Below are positions 1-7,816 of a stretch of 23,917 nucleotides of DNA, in pieces. Position 1 is the first letter of the stretch. Every line of letters begins with the position of its first letter. Both the position numbers and the translations under genes were made by a program. Source of the DNA: an uncultured bacterium (lineage in GTDB: Bacteria > CAIJMQ01); assembly GCA_903821905.1 (NCBI GenBank), contig CAIJMQ010000041.1:1-23917 (forward strand), written 5' to 3'. The notes beneath the pieces are model-generated. The model worked only from the letters and a program-made list of their open reading frames with translations, did not search any database and had not been told where the DNA came from.

Positions 1-22
1 AATATATCTTCTAACATAATCT

Positions 23-400
23 ATGAGGAAAATCTTTGTTTTTGGATTAATTTTCGTTTTGGATTTATTACAAGTCCCAATCTATTATTATATATTTATA
101 TATGGGGCAGATAAGATAAAGTTTTTGTCTTTTATTAATAATAAACTTCCTACACAGGAGAAAATCAGTAAATCTCTTCTTGGGAGAATAATGAAATCTT
201 TGGGGAATGTGGGAATCATTGTCATCACAGCTCTTCCGTCTTTTGGTGGTATGGCTTCGGCAGTTTTTATTGCTTTTACCTTAAGAATGGACTATAGAAA
301 GAGCCTGATTTACTTAGCTATCGGGAGCTTTTTGGGTTGTATTTTGGTTTTTGGTGGTACGGAAGGGATAATATTTTTATACAGACATATTTTTAAATAA
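23..400 (+). CDS. Small integral membrane protein, possibly small multidrug-export family
   Basis: A 125-residue very hydrophobic protein. Roughly three membrane segments are visible: residues 3-27, about 58-85 with a GNVGIIVITALPSFGG loop-helix, and about 93-120. The pattern of a Gly/Pro-rich ALPSFGG segment, then a short basic stretch (RMDYRK) and a last helix, resembles the C-terminal half of the small multi-drug export protein family (PF06695). That match is from memory and uncertain. An in-frame stop lies at 17-19, so the first usable ATG is at 23. No Shine-Dalgarno sequence is visible before it. The protein is shorter than the usual family length of about 150 residues, so it is either a compact variant or a 5'-truncated gene whose first part lies outside the window. 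Transported substrate unknown. Confidence 0.55.
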   Translation: MRKIFVFGLIFVLDLLQVPIYYYIFIYGADKIKFLSFINNKLPTQEKISKSLLGRIMKSLGNVGIIVITALPSFGGMASAVFIAFTLRMDYRKSLIYLAIGSFLGCILVFGGTEGIIFLYRHIFK

Positions 401-429
401 AAGTATTAGAAAGTTTGAGCTCCTAACAG

Positions 430-459
430 TCAACATAATCCTTTGTTTTTCTGTATAAT
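430..459 (+). promoter_or_regulatory. Putative sigma-70 promoter for the CNNM/phosphatase pair
   Basis: A perfect -10 hexamer TATAAT (454-459) lies 18 nt after TCAACA (430-435), which matches four of six bases of the -35 consensus. The -10 box is 21 nt before the ATG at 481, leaving a short leader with a purine-rich AGAGAAGAGAAAA segment as ribosome binding site. It would drive both the CBS-domain membrane protein and the overlapping alkaline phosphatase gene. Confidence 0.45.
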
Positions 460-480
460 TATCAGAGAAGAGAAAATCCT

Positions 481-1449
481 ATGATTACCAAATTAATTGT
501 TAGTTCTTTAATTGCCGTTATCGTTTCATTTCTGTGTACACTTTCGGAAGCGATATTACTAAGTTTGAATCCTCTTACTATGCATCGTCTGCGGCGCAAT
601 CAACCAAAGTCTGCCGATGCATGGGTACGGTTAAAGAGGGTTATCGGTCGTCCGATTGCTGCGATTGTTATATTGAATACAATTGCACTTACCGGTGGCG
701 CGACTGTGGCTGGAGGTGCTTTTGTTAAACTTTACGGAGAAAAAGCATTATGGATATTCTCCACAATCTTTACAATTATTATTCTGTTTGGTGCAGATAT
801 ATTACCTAAAATTATTGGTCTGACGTTTCGCGACCAGTTGGCTCCATATTTGGCTAAGCCGTTGGAGATAATCACGAAAGTGCTTAGCCCTTTAATTAAA
901 TTGACTGATATGATGTTCAGGAAATTGGGACACGGTAAAGAGCAGGAACAAATCACAACTGCTGATATTGTAACACTTGCTTCACTGGCGCGGAGTGGAA
1001 AAGTTATAGGGCTTGAACAGGAAAATATAATTGTAAATGCCATTCGGTTAAGTCATACAACAATTGAGAAGGTGATGATTCCTTACGATAAAGTGAAGTT
1101 TATAAAAAAGAGCGACACAATCGAAAACGTTATTGCATTAGCCAACAGTTCCAGGCATACTCGTTATCCAATAAGCAGTACCGATAGCATTCAGGGTATT
1201 TATGGATATGTAAATATGAAAGTTGTTCTTCCTACCATTACGAGTGATGTACAGCAAGTTATAAGCCAGGCAAAACCGTTGCTTTATGTGCAATCATCCG
1301 ATAATCTCATGGTTGCGCTTACTACTATGATTCAAAACAAACAACACTTATTATCCGTGCTGGATAACAGGAAAAATTGTGTCGGCATCATTACTATGGA
1401 AGATATTTCCGGCGAGTTACTCGGTGCAGATATAGAGATGTTTAAATGA
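481..1449 (+). CDS. CNNM/CorB-type membrane protein with DUF21 and CBS domains
   Basis: A 322-residue protein of the CNNM/CorB (old name: hemolysin-related) family, whose studied members act in Mg2+ transport or efflux at the inner membrane. Residues 1-145 form the DUF21 transmembrane domain: an N-terminal helix followed by the typical FLCTLSEAILLSL segment, then helices near 57-80 and 89-108. Residues 195-320 form a CBS pair, starting at VMIPYDKVKFI and ending at GIITMEDISGELLG. The C-terminal CorC/HlyC accessory domain of longer homologues is absent, giving the short version of the family. The stop codon overlaps the start of the next gene in an ATGA arrangement, so the two are probably translationally coupled. 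Function as an ion transporter is inferred from the family; the substrate is not shown here. Confidence 0.85.
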   Translation: MITKLIVSSLIAVIVSFLCTLSEAILLSLNPLTMHRLRRNQPKSADAWVRLKRVIGRPIAAIVILNTIALTGGATVAGGAFVKLYGEKALWIFSTIFTIIILFGADILPKIIGLTFRDQLAPYLAKPLEIITKVLSPLIKLTDMMFRKLGHGKEQEQITTADIVTLASLARSGKVIGLEQENIIVNAIRLSHTTIEKVMIPYDKVKFIKKSDTIENVIALANSSRHTRYPISSTDSIQGIYGYVNMKVVLPTITSDVQQVISQAKPLLYVQSSDNLMVALTTMIQNKQHLLSVLDNRKNCVGIITMEDISGELLGADIEMFK

Positions 1450-2645
1450 CTACAATTATGAATATTAGAATTTTAAGAAAAATTAGTTTTTTATTAGTTG
1501 TAATATTAGGATTAAGTTTTTGTTCATCGGTTTCCCCCGATAGCTTAAAAGCAAAAAATATTATTTTGTTTATTGGCGATGGTATGGGAAAAGAACATAT
1601 AAAAGCGGCAAGTTTACTCACGACAGGTAATGATAGTTTATTGTATATGAATAATATGCCAATCAGTGGCTGGTCACGTACAAGTTCTAAAGATAATTCC
1701 GTAACAGATTCAGCGGCAGCTGCTACTGCAATGGCTACGGGTGTAAAAACAAACAATGGTTTTATCGGCATGGATGCAAACTTTAATCCGGTTTCCACGA
1801 TATTGGAAGAGGCGAAAAGACAAGGCAAATCAGTGGGTTTGATTACTACAGTGCAAATATCACATGCAACGCCAGCTGCTTTTGCATCACATGTAAAAGA
1901 TAGAAATTCAATGACAGAAATTGCTTCCCAGATGTTAGCTGAAGGTGTAGATGTTTTACTTGGAGGCGGAGAAGACGAGTTTATTCCTACTTCGGATACT
2001 GGTTGTTATCCGGCGCTGGGGGTGCGTAATGACGGAAGAAATCTAATTAATGAAGCTATTTCTGGTGGATATATATACGTTTGCAATTCGGATTCTTTTA
2101 AATCAATTAATACATCTTCTACAAGTAAATTACTCGGGCTGTTTGCAGATGAGGGTATGGCACGTCCATTTTCTCCGTCTTTAGCGCAGATGACACAAAA
2201 GGCGTTAGATATTCTTTCGAAAAACTCTAATGGTTTTTTTCTGATGGTAGAAGGCGGCCAGATTGATGGTGCAAGTCATTCTAATGATGCTGCTAATGCG
2301 ATTGGCGATACTGTAGGTTTTTATGAAGCAGTTAAAATAGCTAAGGAATATGTGTCTTCAAATAATGATACATTAATTATTGTAACTGCTGACCACGAGA
2401 CGGGAGGCATGACTGTTTCTCCGACTTCGACGGGAGTATCTGGCGAAGATGGACCGTTTAATATGCCGGATGGCAAGAAGTTTTATGTTCTTTGGTCTAC
2501 GACCGGACATACGGCAGTTGATGTACCTATAGCTTCGCAGGGGCCATTTTCGGATATGCTGAGTGGTGTTCATGAAAATACTTTTATTCACGATGTGATG
2601 CTTAACGCTTTACATGGTATTGATAATTCCAATATAAGCAAGTAA
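1446..2645 (+). CDS. Alkaline phosphatase (PhoA superfamily), probable lipoprotein
   Basis: A 399-residue metal-dependent phosphomonoesterase. The core motifs are present in order: metal-binding IGDGMG near residue 44; TDSAAAATAMATGVKT, where S89 is the expected phosphoryl-accepting serine; VEGGQIDGASHSND near 274-287; TADHETGG near 315-322; and a late TTGH near 351-354. The Zn/Mg ligand set therefore looks intact. The N-terminus is basic, then hydrophobic, ending in LSFC at about residues 23-26, which fits a lipobox, so the enzyme is probably lipid-anchored and acts outside the cytoplasm. The ATG at 1446 overlaps the stop of the upstream CBS protein by 4 nt; an ATG at 1458 is an alternative start that keeps the signal. 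Likely role: phosphate scavenging from organic esters. No Pho box was recognised. Confidence 0.9.
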   Translation: MTTIMNIRILRKISFLLVVILGLSFCSSVSPDSLKAKNIILFIGDGMGKEHIKAASLLTTGNDSLLYMNNMPISGWSRTSSKDNSVTDSAAAATAMATGVKTNNGFIGMDANFNPVSTILEEAKRQGKSVGLITTVQISHATPAAFASHVKDRNSMTEIASQMLAEGVDVLLGGGEDEFIPTSDTGCYPALGVRNDGRNLINEAISGGYIYVCNSDSFKSINTSSTSKLLGLFADEGMARPFSPSLAQMTQKALDILSKNSNGFFLMVEGGQIDGASHSNDAANAIGDTVGFYEAVKIAKEYVSSNNDTLIIVTADHETGGMTVSPTSTGVSGEDGPFNMPDGKKFYVLWSTTGHTAVDVPIASQGPFSDMLSGVHENTFIHDVMLNALHGIDNSNISK

Positions 2646-2669
2646 ATAGTAAATACCCATTATTTTTTG

Positions 2670-2675
2670 TATAAT
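2670..2675 (+). promoter_or_regulatory. Possible -10 box for the glycoside hydrolase operon
   Basis: A perfect TATAAT (2670-2675), preceded by a T-run and TG, lies in the 78-nt gap before the GH5 gene, about 49 nt before its ATG. No convincing -35 is seen at 16-18 nt spacing. A tandem 7-bp direct repeat AGTAAAT (2641-2654) covers that region and overlaps the end of the phosphatase gene; it could be an activator or repressor site. The GAGG at 2715-2718 is the ribosome binding site of the GH5 gene. Confidence 0.35.
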
Positions 2676-2723
2676 CTGCACCTTGAAACTAAAATAAAAA
2701 ATTAAATAAAAAGCGAGGATTTT

Positions 2724-3725
2724 ATGACAAAAATTGTAAAGAATAATTTACCACGTTGGAGAGGATTTAATCTGCTGTATTTTTATCATCCGGGTGCCGA
2801 TTACATACCGTTGAAAGATGATTTTAAATGGATTGCTGACTGGGGATTCAATTTTGCAAGAATTCCGATTAATTATCTTGTTTGGACCAAGGAAGATGAC
2901 ATGTTTCAGGTTAAGGAGACAGTATTAAAACAGATTGATAAAACGGTAGAAATGAGTCGGAAGTTTGGTATTCATATTTGTCTTAATTTTCATTATGCTC
3001 CGGGTTATTCTGTAAATCATCCCACGCAAAAATCATTTAACCTCTGGAAGGACAAAAAGCCGCTTGATGCTTTCTGTTACCATTGGGAAATTTTCGCTAA
3101 GCGTTATAAAGGTATTCCTTCCAGCCAGCTTAGTTTTAATCTTGTCAATGAACCGCGCACACCTACAAAAGAGTTAATGACCAGAGCTGACCATAAGAGA
3201 GTTATGCAGAGAGCAACTGAAACAATAAGAAGAGTGGATTCTAAGCGATTGATTATTGCGGACGGTCTTTCTTGTGGGAATGACCCTTCACCAGAACTTG
3301 CAGACCTTAAGATAGCACAGAGTTGCAGAGGTTATTTGCCGATGGGCATTAGTCATTATAAGGCACGTTGGGCCGGAGGAGATAAATTCCCCAAACCTGT
3401 TTGGCCTGGTGCAGACCATTATGGAGAAACATGGGACAGACATCGCTTGAAACAACACTATGAAGACTGGGCTAAACTTTTTGAAAAAGGTATCGGTGTT
3501 CATTGCGGTGAATGCGGATGTTTTACTAAGACACCTCACAAGATTTTTCTTGCATGGTTTGAAGATGTGCTTGAAATACTCAAGGAAAAACAAATCGGAT
3601 ATGCTCTCTGGAATTTCCGCGGAGCTTTCGGCGTTCTTGATTCTTGGCGAGATGATGTGACCTATAAAGATTGGCACGGGCATATGCTTGATGAAAAATT
3701 ATTAAAATTGCTGCAGAAATACTGA
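2724..3725 (+). CDS. Glycoside hydrolase family 5, cytoplasmic
   Basis: A 333-residue clan GH-A (beta/alpha)8 barrel. Visible GH5 landmarks are the N-terminal WRGFNL segment, FNFARIPINY, LNFHYAPGY, the acid/base motif FNLVNEP with E143, and the nucleophile in VHCGECGC with E263, followed by ALWNFRGAFG. The protein has no signal peptide and spans just the catalytic domain, so it should act in the cytoplasm on imported oligosaccharides. GH5 members hydrolyse beta-glucans, beta-mannans and others; the subfamily cannot be read from sequence alone. The position directly before a beta-mannosidase and a GH26 mannanase makes beta-manno- or glucomanno-oligosaccharides the best guess. The ribosome binding site GAGG is 5 nt before the ATG. 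It is the first gene of the array, 37 nt before the GH2 gene. Confidence 0.87.
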   Translation: MTKIVKNNLPRWRGFNLLYFYHPGADYIPLKDDFKWIADWGFNFARIPINYLVWTKEDDMFQVKETVLKQIDKTVEMSRKFGIHICLNFHYAPGYSVNHPTQKSFNLWKDKKPLDAFCYHWEIFAKRYKGIPSSQLSFNLVNEPRTPTKELMTRADHKRVMQRATETIRRVDSKRLIIADGLSCGNDPSPELADLKIAQSCRGYLPMGISHYKARWAGGDKFPKPVWPGADHYGETWDRHRLKQHYEDWAKLFEKGIGVHCGECGCFTKTPHKIFLAWFEDVLEILKEKQIGYALWNFRGAFGVLDSWRDDVTYKDWHGHMLDEKLLKLLQKY

Positions 3726-3762
3726 TTGAAAAATAATAAGTATTTCATAAAAAGGAGAAACT

Positions 3763-6309
3763 ATGTTTGATAGTTGGAAGCTAAAAGATTTTAAGCCGGG
3801 CGAAGGTGCCAAACAGGGTGCTTTTAAAGAACAGTTTTTAATGAAAGAGTGGATTGATGTTGAAGTGCCGGGGGATGTTCATAAGGCACTGATTAAAGCC
3901 GGAAAGATAAAAGATCCTTTCTATGATAAAAATGAATTGGATTGTTTTTGGATGGAAGAACGCGAATGGTGGTATCGCAATCAGTTTATGTATAAGCGAA
4001 GTGCTTTGCAGTTGGACGAGCGGCTACTATTAATTTTTCACGGATTGGATACATATGCAACTGTTTGGCTTAACGGGGAGAAATTGGGTACACATGAAAA
4101 TATGTTTAGGCCTGCAGTTTTTGATGTGAGTAAACATATACGTACAAACGGAACAAACACTTTAGCGTTGTGTTTCCAGCCGCCTCTTGAACATGTTAAA
4201 GAGGTTCAAGCGCCTGTATGGGGTCCCCCTAGAAAACAGCAGGAGAAACGCAACGTTATGCGTAAAGCCCAATTTGGTTATGGTTGGGATTGGGGTCCAC
4301 ATCTTCCAACAATAGGTATATGGCGTTCCGTTGAGCTTAAACGCGAACACCAAGCTACAATTAAGGCTGTACATTTCGCAACGGATGAGATCAATCAGAA
4401 AAAAGATAATGCGATTGTTTCTGTTAAGGTGGAAGTCGAGCGTTTTGCAGGGAATGAACCTTTAGAAGTTGCGATAACACTTATATCTCCGGATGACGCA
4501 AAAAAAATTTTCGAGAAAACCATTACTTTAAGTGGCAGCGAAAAAGATGTTGTTAAAAAAGAATCTATATCTATAAAACAACCAAAGTTGTGGTGGACAC
4601 ATGATTTGGGAAAACCCTATCTGTATACACTTAAAGTGGAACTCTTAAAAGACAATAAAGAATTAGAAAAAATAGAACAAAAGGTTGGTATTCGCACATT
4701 GGAATTAGACCAATCATCTGACACAGAAGGAAAAGGAACACGGTTCTTCCGTTTTGTTTTAAATGGAGTAGCAATCTTTGCAAAGGGCGCTAACTGGATT
4801 CCTGCGGATTCTTTTGTAGGTTCGTTGACAGCAAAGCGTTATGAACAGCTTTTGGCTGCGGCATGTAATGCCAATATGAATATGCTTCGTGTTTGGGGTG
4901 GTGGAATATATGAACATGATGCTTTTTATGAAATATGTGACCGGATGGGATTATTGATATGGCAGGATTTCATGTTTGCGTGTGCACCTTATCCCGAAGA
5001 TAACACAGTCTTTGTAGGGGAAATACGTGCGGAAGTTCGTTATCAAGTGGAGCGTTTGCGAAGTCATCCTTGTATGGCGCTTTGGTGTGGTAATAATGAA
5101 AATCAGATGATTCATCACAGAGTGGCGATGTTTCAGAAACATAATAATCCACTCCCCGGTTTGTTGTATTATGACAAAATTATACCTGAGATAGTACAGG
5201 AACTAGACGGATATGTTCCTTACTGGCCAGGCAGCCCTTGGGGCGGTGCACAGCCTAACAGTATGGATGAAGGCGATGTACATGACTGGTATGTATGGCA
5301 TGGTTCTCCAATAAAAGATGAAGATTGGGAAAAAATTAGAAATAATCGTCCATCCGGTCCGACTCCCGAAGATGTTTCGTTTATTCACTATGCAGAAGAC
5401 ATGGGACGTTTTATAAGCGAGTTCGGAATGCATGCTTCTCCTGTTTATGAAACTTTGCGCCGGTGCGTTCCAGCTGATCAGCTTTATCATCACAGCCCTT
5501 CCATGGATCATCATAATAAAGACAATCCTAAGAATAAGGGTGATAATCTTATGCTGACTGTTACTGGGCTGCCAAAAGATTTGAAGGAATATATTGACTT
5601 CAGCATGATATCACAGGCAGAAGGGCTTAAATTCGGTATTGAGCATTTCAGACGCAGAAAACCGCATTGTTCGGGTTCAATTATCTGGCAGTTTAACGAT
5701 TGTTGGCCTGTGCTTAGCTGGAGCATTATGGATTATTACGGTTTTGGAAAAGCAGGTTACTACTATACAAAACGAGTATATTCACCGGTGATGGCTTCTT
5801 TTAAGGCATTGGATGACGGTTCTGTAGAGTTGTGGATAACAAACGACACATTACAAAAAGTTGAAGATACTATTACGATTCAATTGGGGACTTTTGATAA
5901 AGGAAAAGTTTGGGAAGAAAAGCTTAAATTTCAAGTACCCGCAAACTTCAGTCAGGTTGTATGGAAGGGTGATGGGAAACAAATTGTAGCTAAAGATGAC
6001 CAGTATCTTGCAGTGCGTTCACATGGAAAGTGCTTCCCTGCAAATAGGCATTTCTTTGCGGCTATCAAGGATTTAAAACGCAAAGTAATTCCACCTGAAG
6101 TAAAAATAACTGCCAAAGGCAGACATGAATTACTTGTTCACTTAAATGCATCTGCATATACATATTATATTAACCTCACTGTACCTGATGAGAATACACA
6201 TTTCAGCGACAACTATTTTGACCTTGTTAAAAGAGAAAATTGTACCGTTGTCGTGACCAACAAAAAAATACAATTGAAGCCTGAAATGATTTCCGTAGGT
6301 TGGCGTTAA
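3763..6309 (+). CDS. Beta-mannosidase, glycoside hydrolase family 2
   Basis: An 848-residue GH2 enzyme of the beta-mannosidase branch, close to the usual family length. The N-terminal jelly-roll domain (about 1-190) has the branch hallmarks WYRNQF, HGLDTYATVWLNG and GWDWGPHLPTIGIWRSVEL. The Ig-like domain follows, then the (beta/alpha)8 barrel with FAKGANWIPADSF and LRVWGGGIYEHDAFYEICD. The acid/base is E446 in CGNNENQ and the expected nucleophile is E553 in ISEFGMH. IIWQFNDCWPVLSWS closes the barrel. There is no signal peptide, so it releases mannose from the non-reducing end of beta-mannosides in the cytoplasm. A strong AAGGAG lies before the ATG. It sits between the GH5 and the secreted GH26, consistent with a three-step beta-mannan pathway. 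Specificity is a family inference. Confidence 0.93.
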   Translation: MFDSWKLKDFKPGEGAKQGAFKEQFLMKEWIDVEVPGDVHKALIKAGKIKDPFYDKNELDCFWMEEREWWYRNQFMYKRSALQLDERLLLIFHGLDTYATVWLNGEKLGTHENMFRPAVFDVSKHIRTNGTNTLALCFQPPLEHVKEVQAPVWGPPRKQQEKRNVMRKAQFGYGWDWGPHLPTIGIWRSVELKREHQATIKAVHFATDEINQKKDNAIVSVKVEVERFAGNEPLEVAITLISPDDAKKIFEKTITLSGSEKDVVKKESISIKQPKLWWTHDLGKPYLYTLKVELLKDNKELEKIEQKVGIRTLELDQSSDTEGKGTRFFRFVLNGVAIFAKGANWIPADSFVGSLTAKRYEQLLAAACNANMNMLRVWGGGIYEHDAFYEICDRMGLLIWQDFMFACAPYPEDNTVFVGEIRAEVRYQVERLRSHPCMALWCGNNENQMIHHRVAMFQKHNNPLPGLLYYDKIIPEIVQELDGYVPYWPGSPWGGAQPNSMDEGDVHDWYVWHGSPIKDEDWEKIRNNRPSGPTPEDVSFIHYAEDMGRFISEFGMHASPVYETLRRCVPADQLYHHSPSMDHHNKDNPKNKGDNLMLTVTGLPKDLKEYIDFSMISQAEGLKFGIEHFRRRKPHCSGSIIWQFNDCWPVLSWSIMDYYGFGKAGYYYTKRVYSPVMASFKALDDGSVELWITNDTLQKVEDTITIQLGTFDKGKVWEEKLKFQVPANFSQVVWKGDGKQIVAKDDQYLAVRSHGKCFPANRHFFAAIKDLKRKVIPPEVKITAKGRHELLVHLNASAYTYYINLTVPDENTHFSDNYFDLVKRENCTVVVTNKKIQLKPEMISVGWR

Positions 6310-6348
6310 ATAGTTTTCACAAAAAGTAATATATTAGAGAGAAAGATT

Positions 6349-7782
6349 ATGTCGACAAAAGTTTTTAAAATATTGGCTTGCTTTGGATGCATTTTTTTAT
6401 TTAACATATCTGTTGTAAAATCAGAAGGTAATATTTTACTTGAAGCAGAATATGCCCAATTTAAAGGTGTAAGTAAATTTCCCAAGAACGATTTTTCCGG
6501 GAAAGGTTATGTTTCAGGTTTTCGTAATGATGGCGATAACATTGAATTCAATTTTGATGCGGATGAAGATTTATATGAATTAATTATCGCATACCGTACT
6601 CCTTTGGGGCAAAAAAAAGGATATGAACTTCAGGTAAATGGTCCAAAAACTGCAGGTATGTTTCCGGAGGGTGACGGTTTATTTCACGAGCATAAAGCCG
6701 GGAAATACAAGCTACATAATGGTCGAAATACCGTAATAATCAGTAAAGGATGGGGATGGTTTGATATTGATTATATAAAACTAAACAAAACAACTGTTCA
6801 ATTACCTATGAAACCACCAGTAAAATTATCTGACAGCAAAGCAAGTCCATCTGCAAAAGCTTTATTGGCATTTCTTGTTGATTGCTATGGCAATAAAGTT
6901 CTGTCAGGGCAACAAGATATGGCTGATATCGAACATATAGTTTCAGTTACCGGCAAATCGCCTGCAATAGCGTGTTTTGACCTTGTAGATTATTCTCCTT
7001 CTCGTGTTCAGTTTGGCTCTAAGCCTGAAGGTGCTGTAGAAAAGTGGATAGATTGGGCAAAAAAGAACAACGGGATTATAAGTCTTTCCTGGCATTGGAA
7101 TGCACCTGCCGAATTAATTAACAATGCAGAAGAAAAAAAACAGTGGTGGTTAGGTTTTTATACCAGAGCAACAAATTTCAATCTTGAGGAAACTCTTTCA
7201 GATAAAAACTCTAAAAACTATCAACTGCTTATAAGTGATATGGATGTTATTGCGGAGGAACTTAAAAAATTTCAAGATGCAGATGTCCCGGTTTTATGGC
7301 GGCCATTACATGAAGCAGCAGGTGGATGGTTTTGGTGGGGAGCTAAAGGCTCCGAACCTTTCAAAGAACTTTGGAATTTGATGTATGACCGTTTTACTAA
7401 TTATCACGGTCTACATAATCTCATCTGGGTTTATACTAACAATAGTTTGGAATGGTATCCTGGAGATGCAACAGTAGATATAATTTCTCTTGATATATAC
7501 GCTGATCCTTCTAGTAGTATGAGTGCTGAATGGGAAAGTGTACAGAATGAATTTAACGGCAAAAAACTTGTTGCCCTTTCGGAATCAGGTACCCTTCCAA
7601 ATCCGGATAATATTCGGACTTATGGAACTTGGTGGTCATGGTTTTCGGTATGGACTGGTCATTATTTACGTGATGCTGGAGAAGATACCCTAAAATCGGT
7701 TTACAATGATAAGGATATTATTACTCTGGATAAACTTCCTGATTGGCGAAGCTATGATGCAACTAAAAAGATATCTCAATAA
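6349..7782 (+). CDS. Exported beta-mannanase: CBM35-like module plus GH26
   Basis: A 477-residue protein. Residues 1-25 are a signal peptide ending near VVKSEG, fitting signal peptidase I. Residues 27-148 form a CBM6/35-type beta-sandwich, starting ILLEAEYAQ and ending GWFDIDYIKL; CBM35 modules on GH26 enzymes often bind mannan. The GH26 barrel runs from about 160 to the end, with VLSGQQDM, ISLSWHWNAP, the acid/base E322 in WRPLHEAAGGWFWWG and the nucleophile E412 in ALSESGTLP. The set is typical of endo-beta-1,4-mannanases. It would cut mannan or glucomannan outside the cytoplasm, feeding the two cytoplasmic enzymes encoded upstream. Cys11 and Cys14 sit inside the hydrophobic core but lack a good lipobox context, so I favour a soluble periplasmic or secreted form. 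The ribosome binding site (AGAGAGAAAG) is weak. Confidence 0.92.
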   Translation: MSTKVFKILACFGCIFLFNISVVKSEGNILLEAEYAQFKGVSKFPKNDFSGKGYVSGFRNDGDNIEFNFDADEDLYELIIAYRTPLGQKKGYELQVNGPKTAGMFPEGDGLFHEHKAGKYKLHNGRNTVIISKGWGWFDIDYIKLNKTTVQLPMKPPVKLSDSKASPSAKALLAFLVDCYGNKVLSGQQDMADIEHIVSVTGKSPAIACFDLVDYSPSRVQFGSKPEGAVEKWIDWAKKNNGIISLSWHWNAPAELINNAEEKKQWWLGFYTRATNFNLEETLSDKNSKNYQLLISDMDVIAEELKKFQDADVPVLWRPLHEAAGGWFWWGAKGSEPFKELWNLMYDRFTNYHGLHNLIWVYTNNSLEWYPGDATVDIISLDIYADPSSSMSAEWESVQNEFNGKKLVALSESGTLPNPDNIRTYGTWWSWFSVWTGHYLRDAGEDTLKSVYNDKDIITLDKLPDWRSYDATKKISQ

Positions 7783-7816
7783 AATATTATTTCCCCCTAT
7801 CTAAATTAAAGGACTT

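Noticed and set aside
6349-6423. Lipobox in the GH26 signal peptide (Cys11 or Cys14)
   Set aside because: The residues before either Cys do not fit a good lipobox and Cys11 is too close to the N-terminus; a signal peptidase I site near residue 25 fits better.
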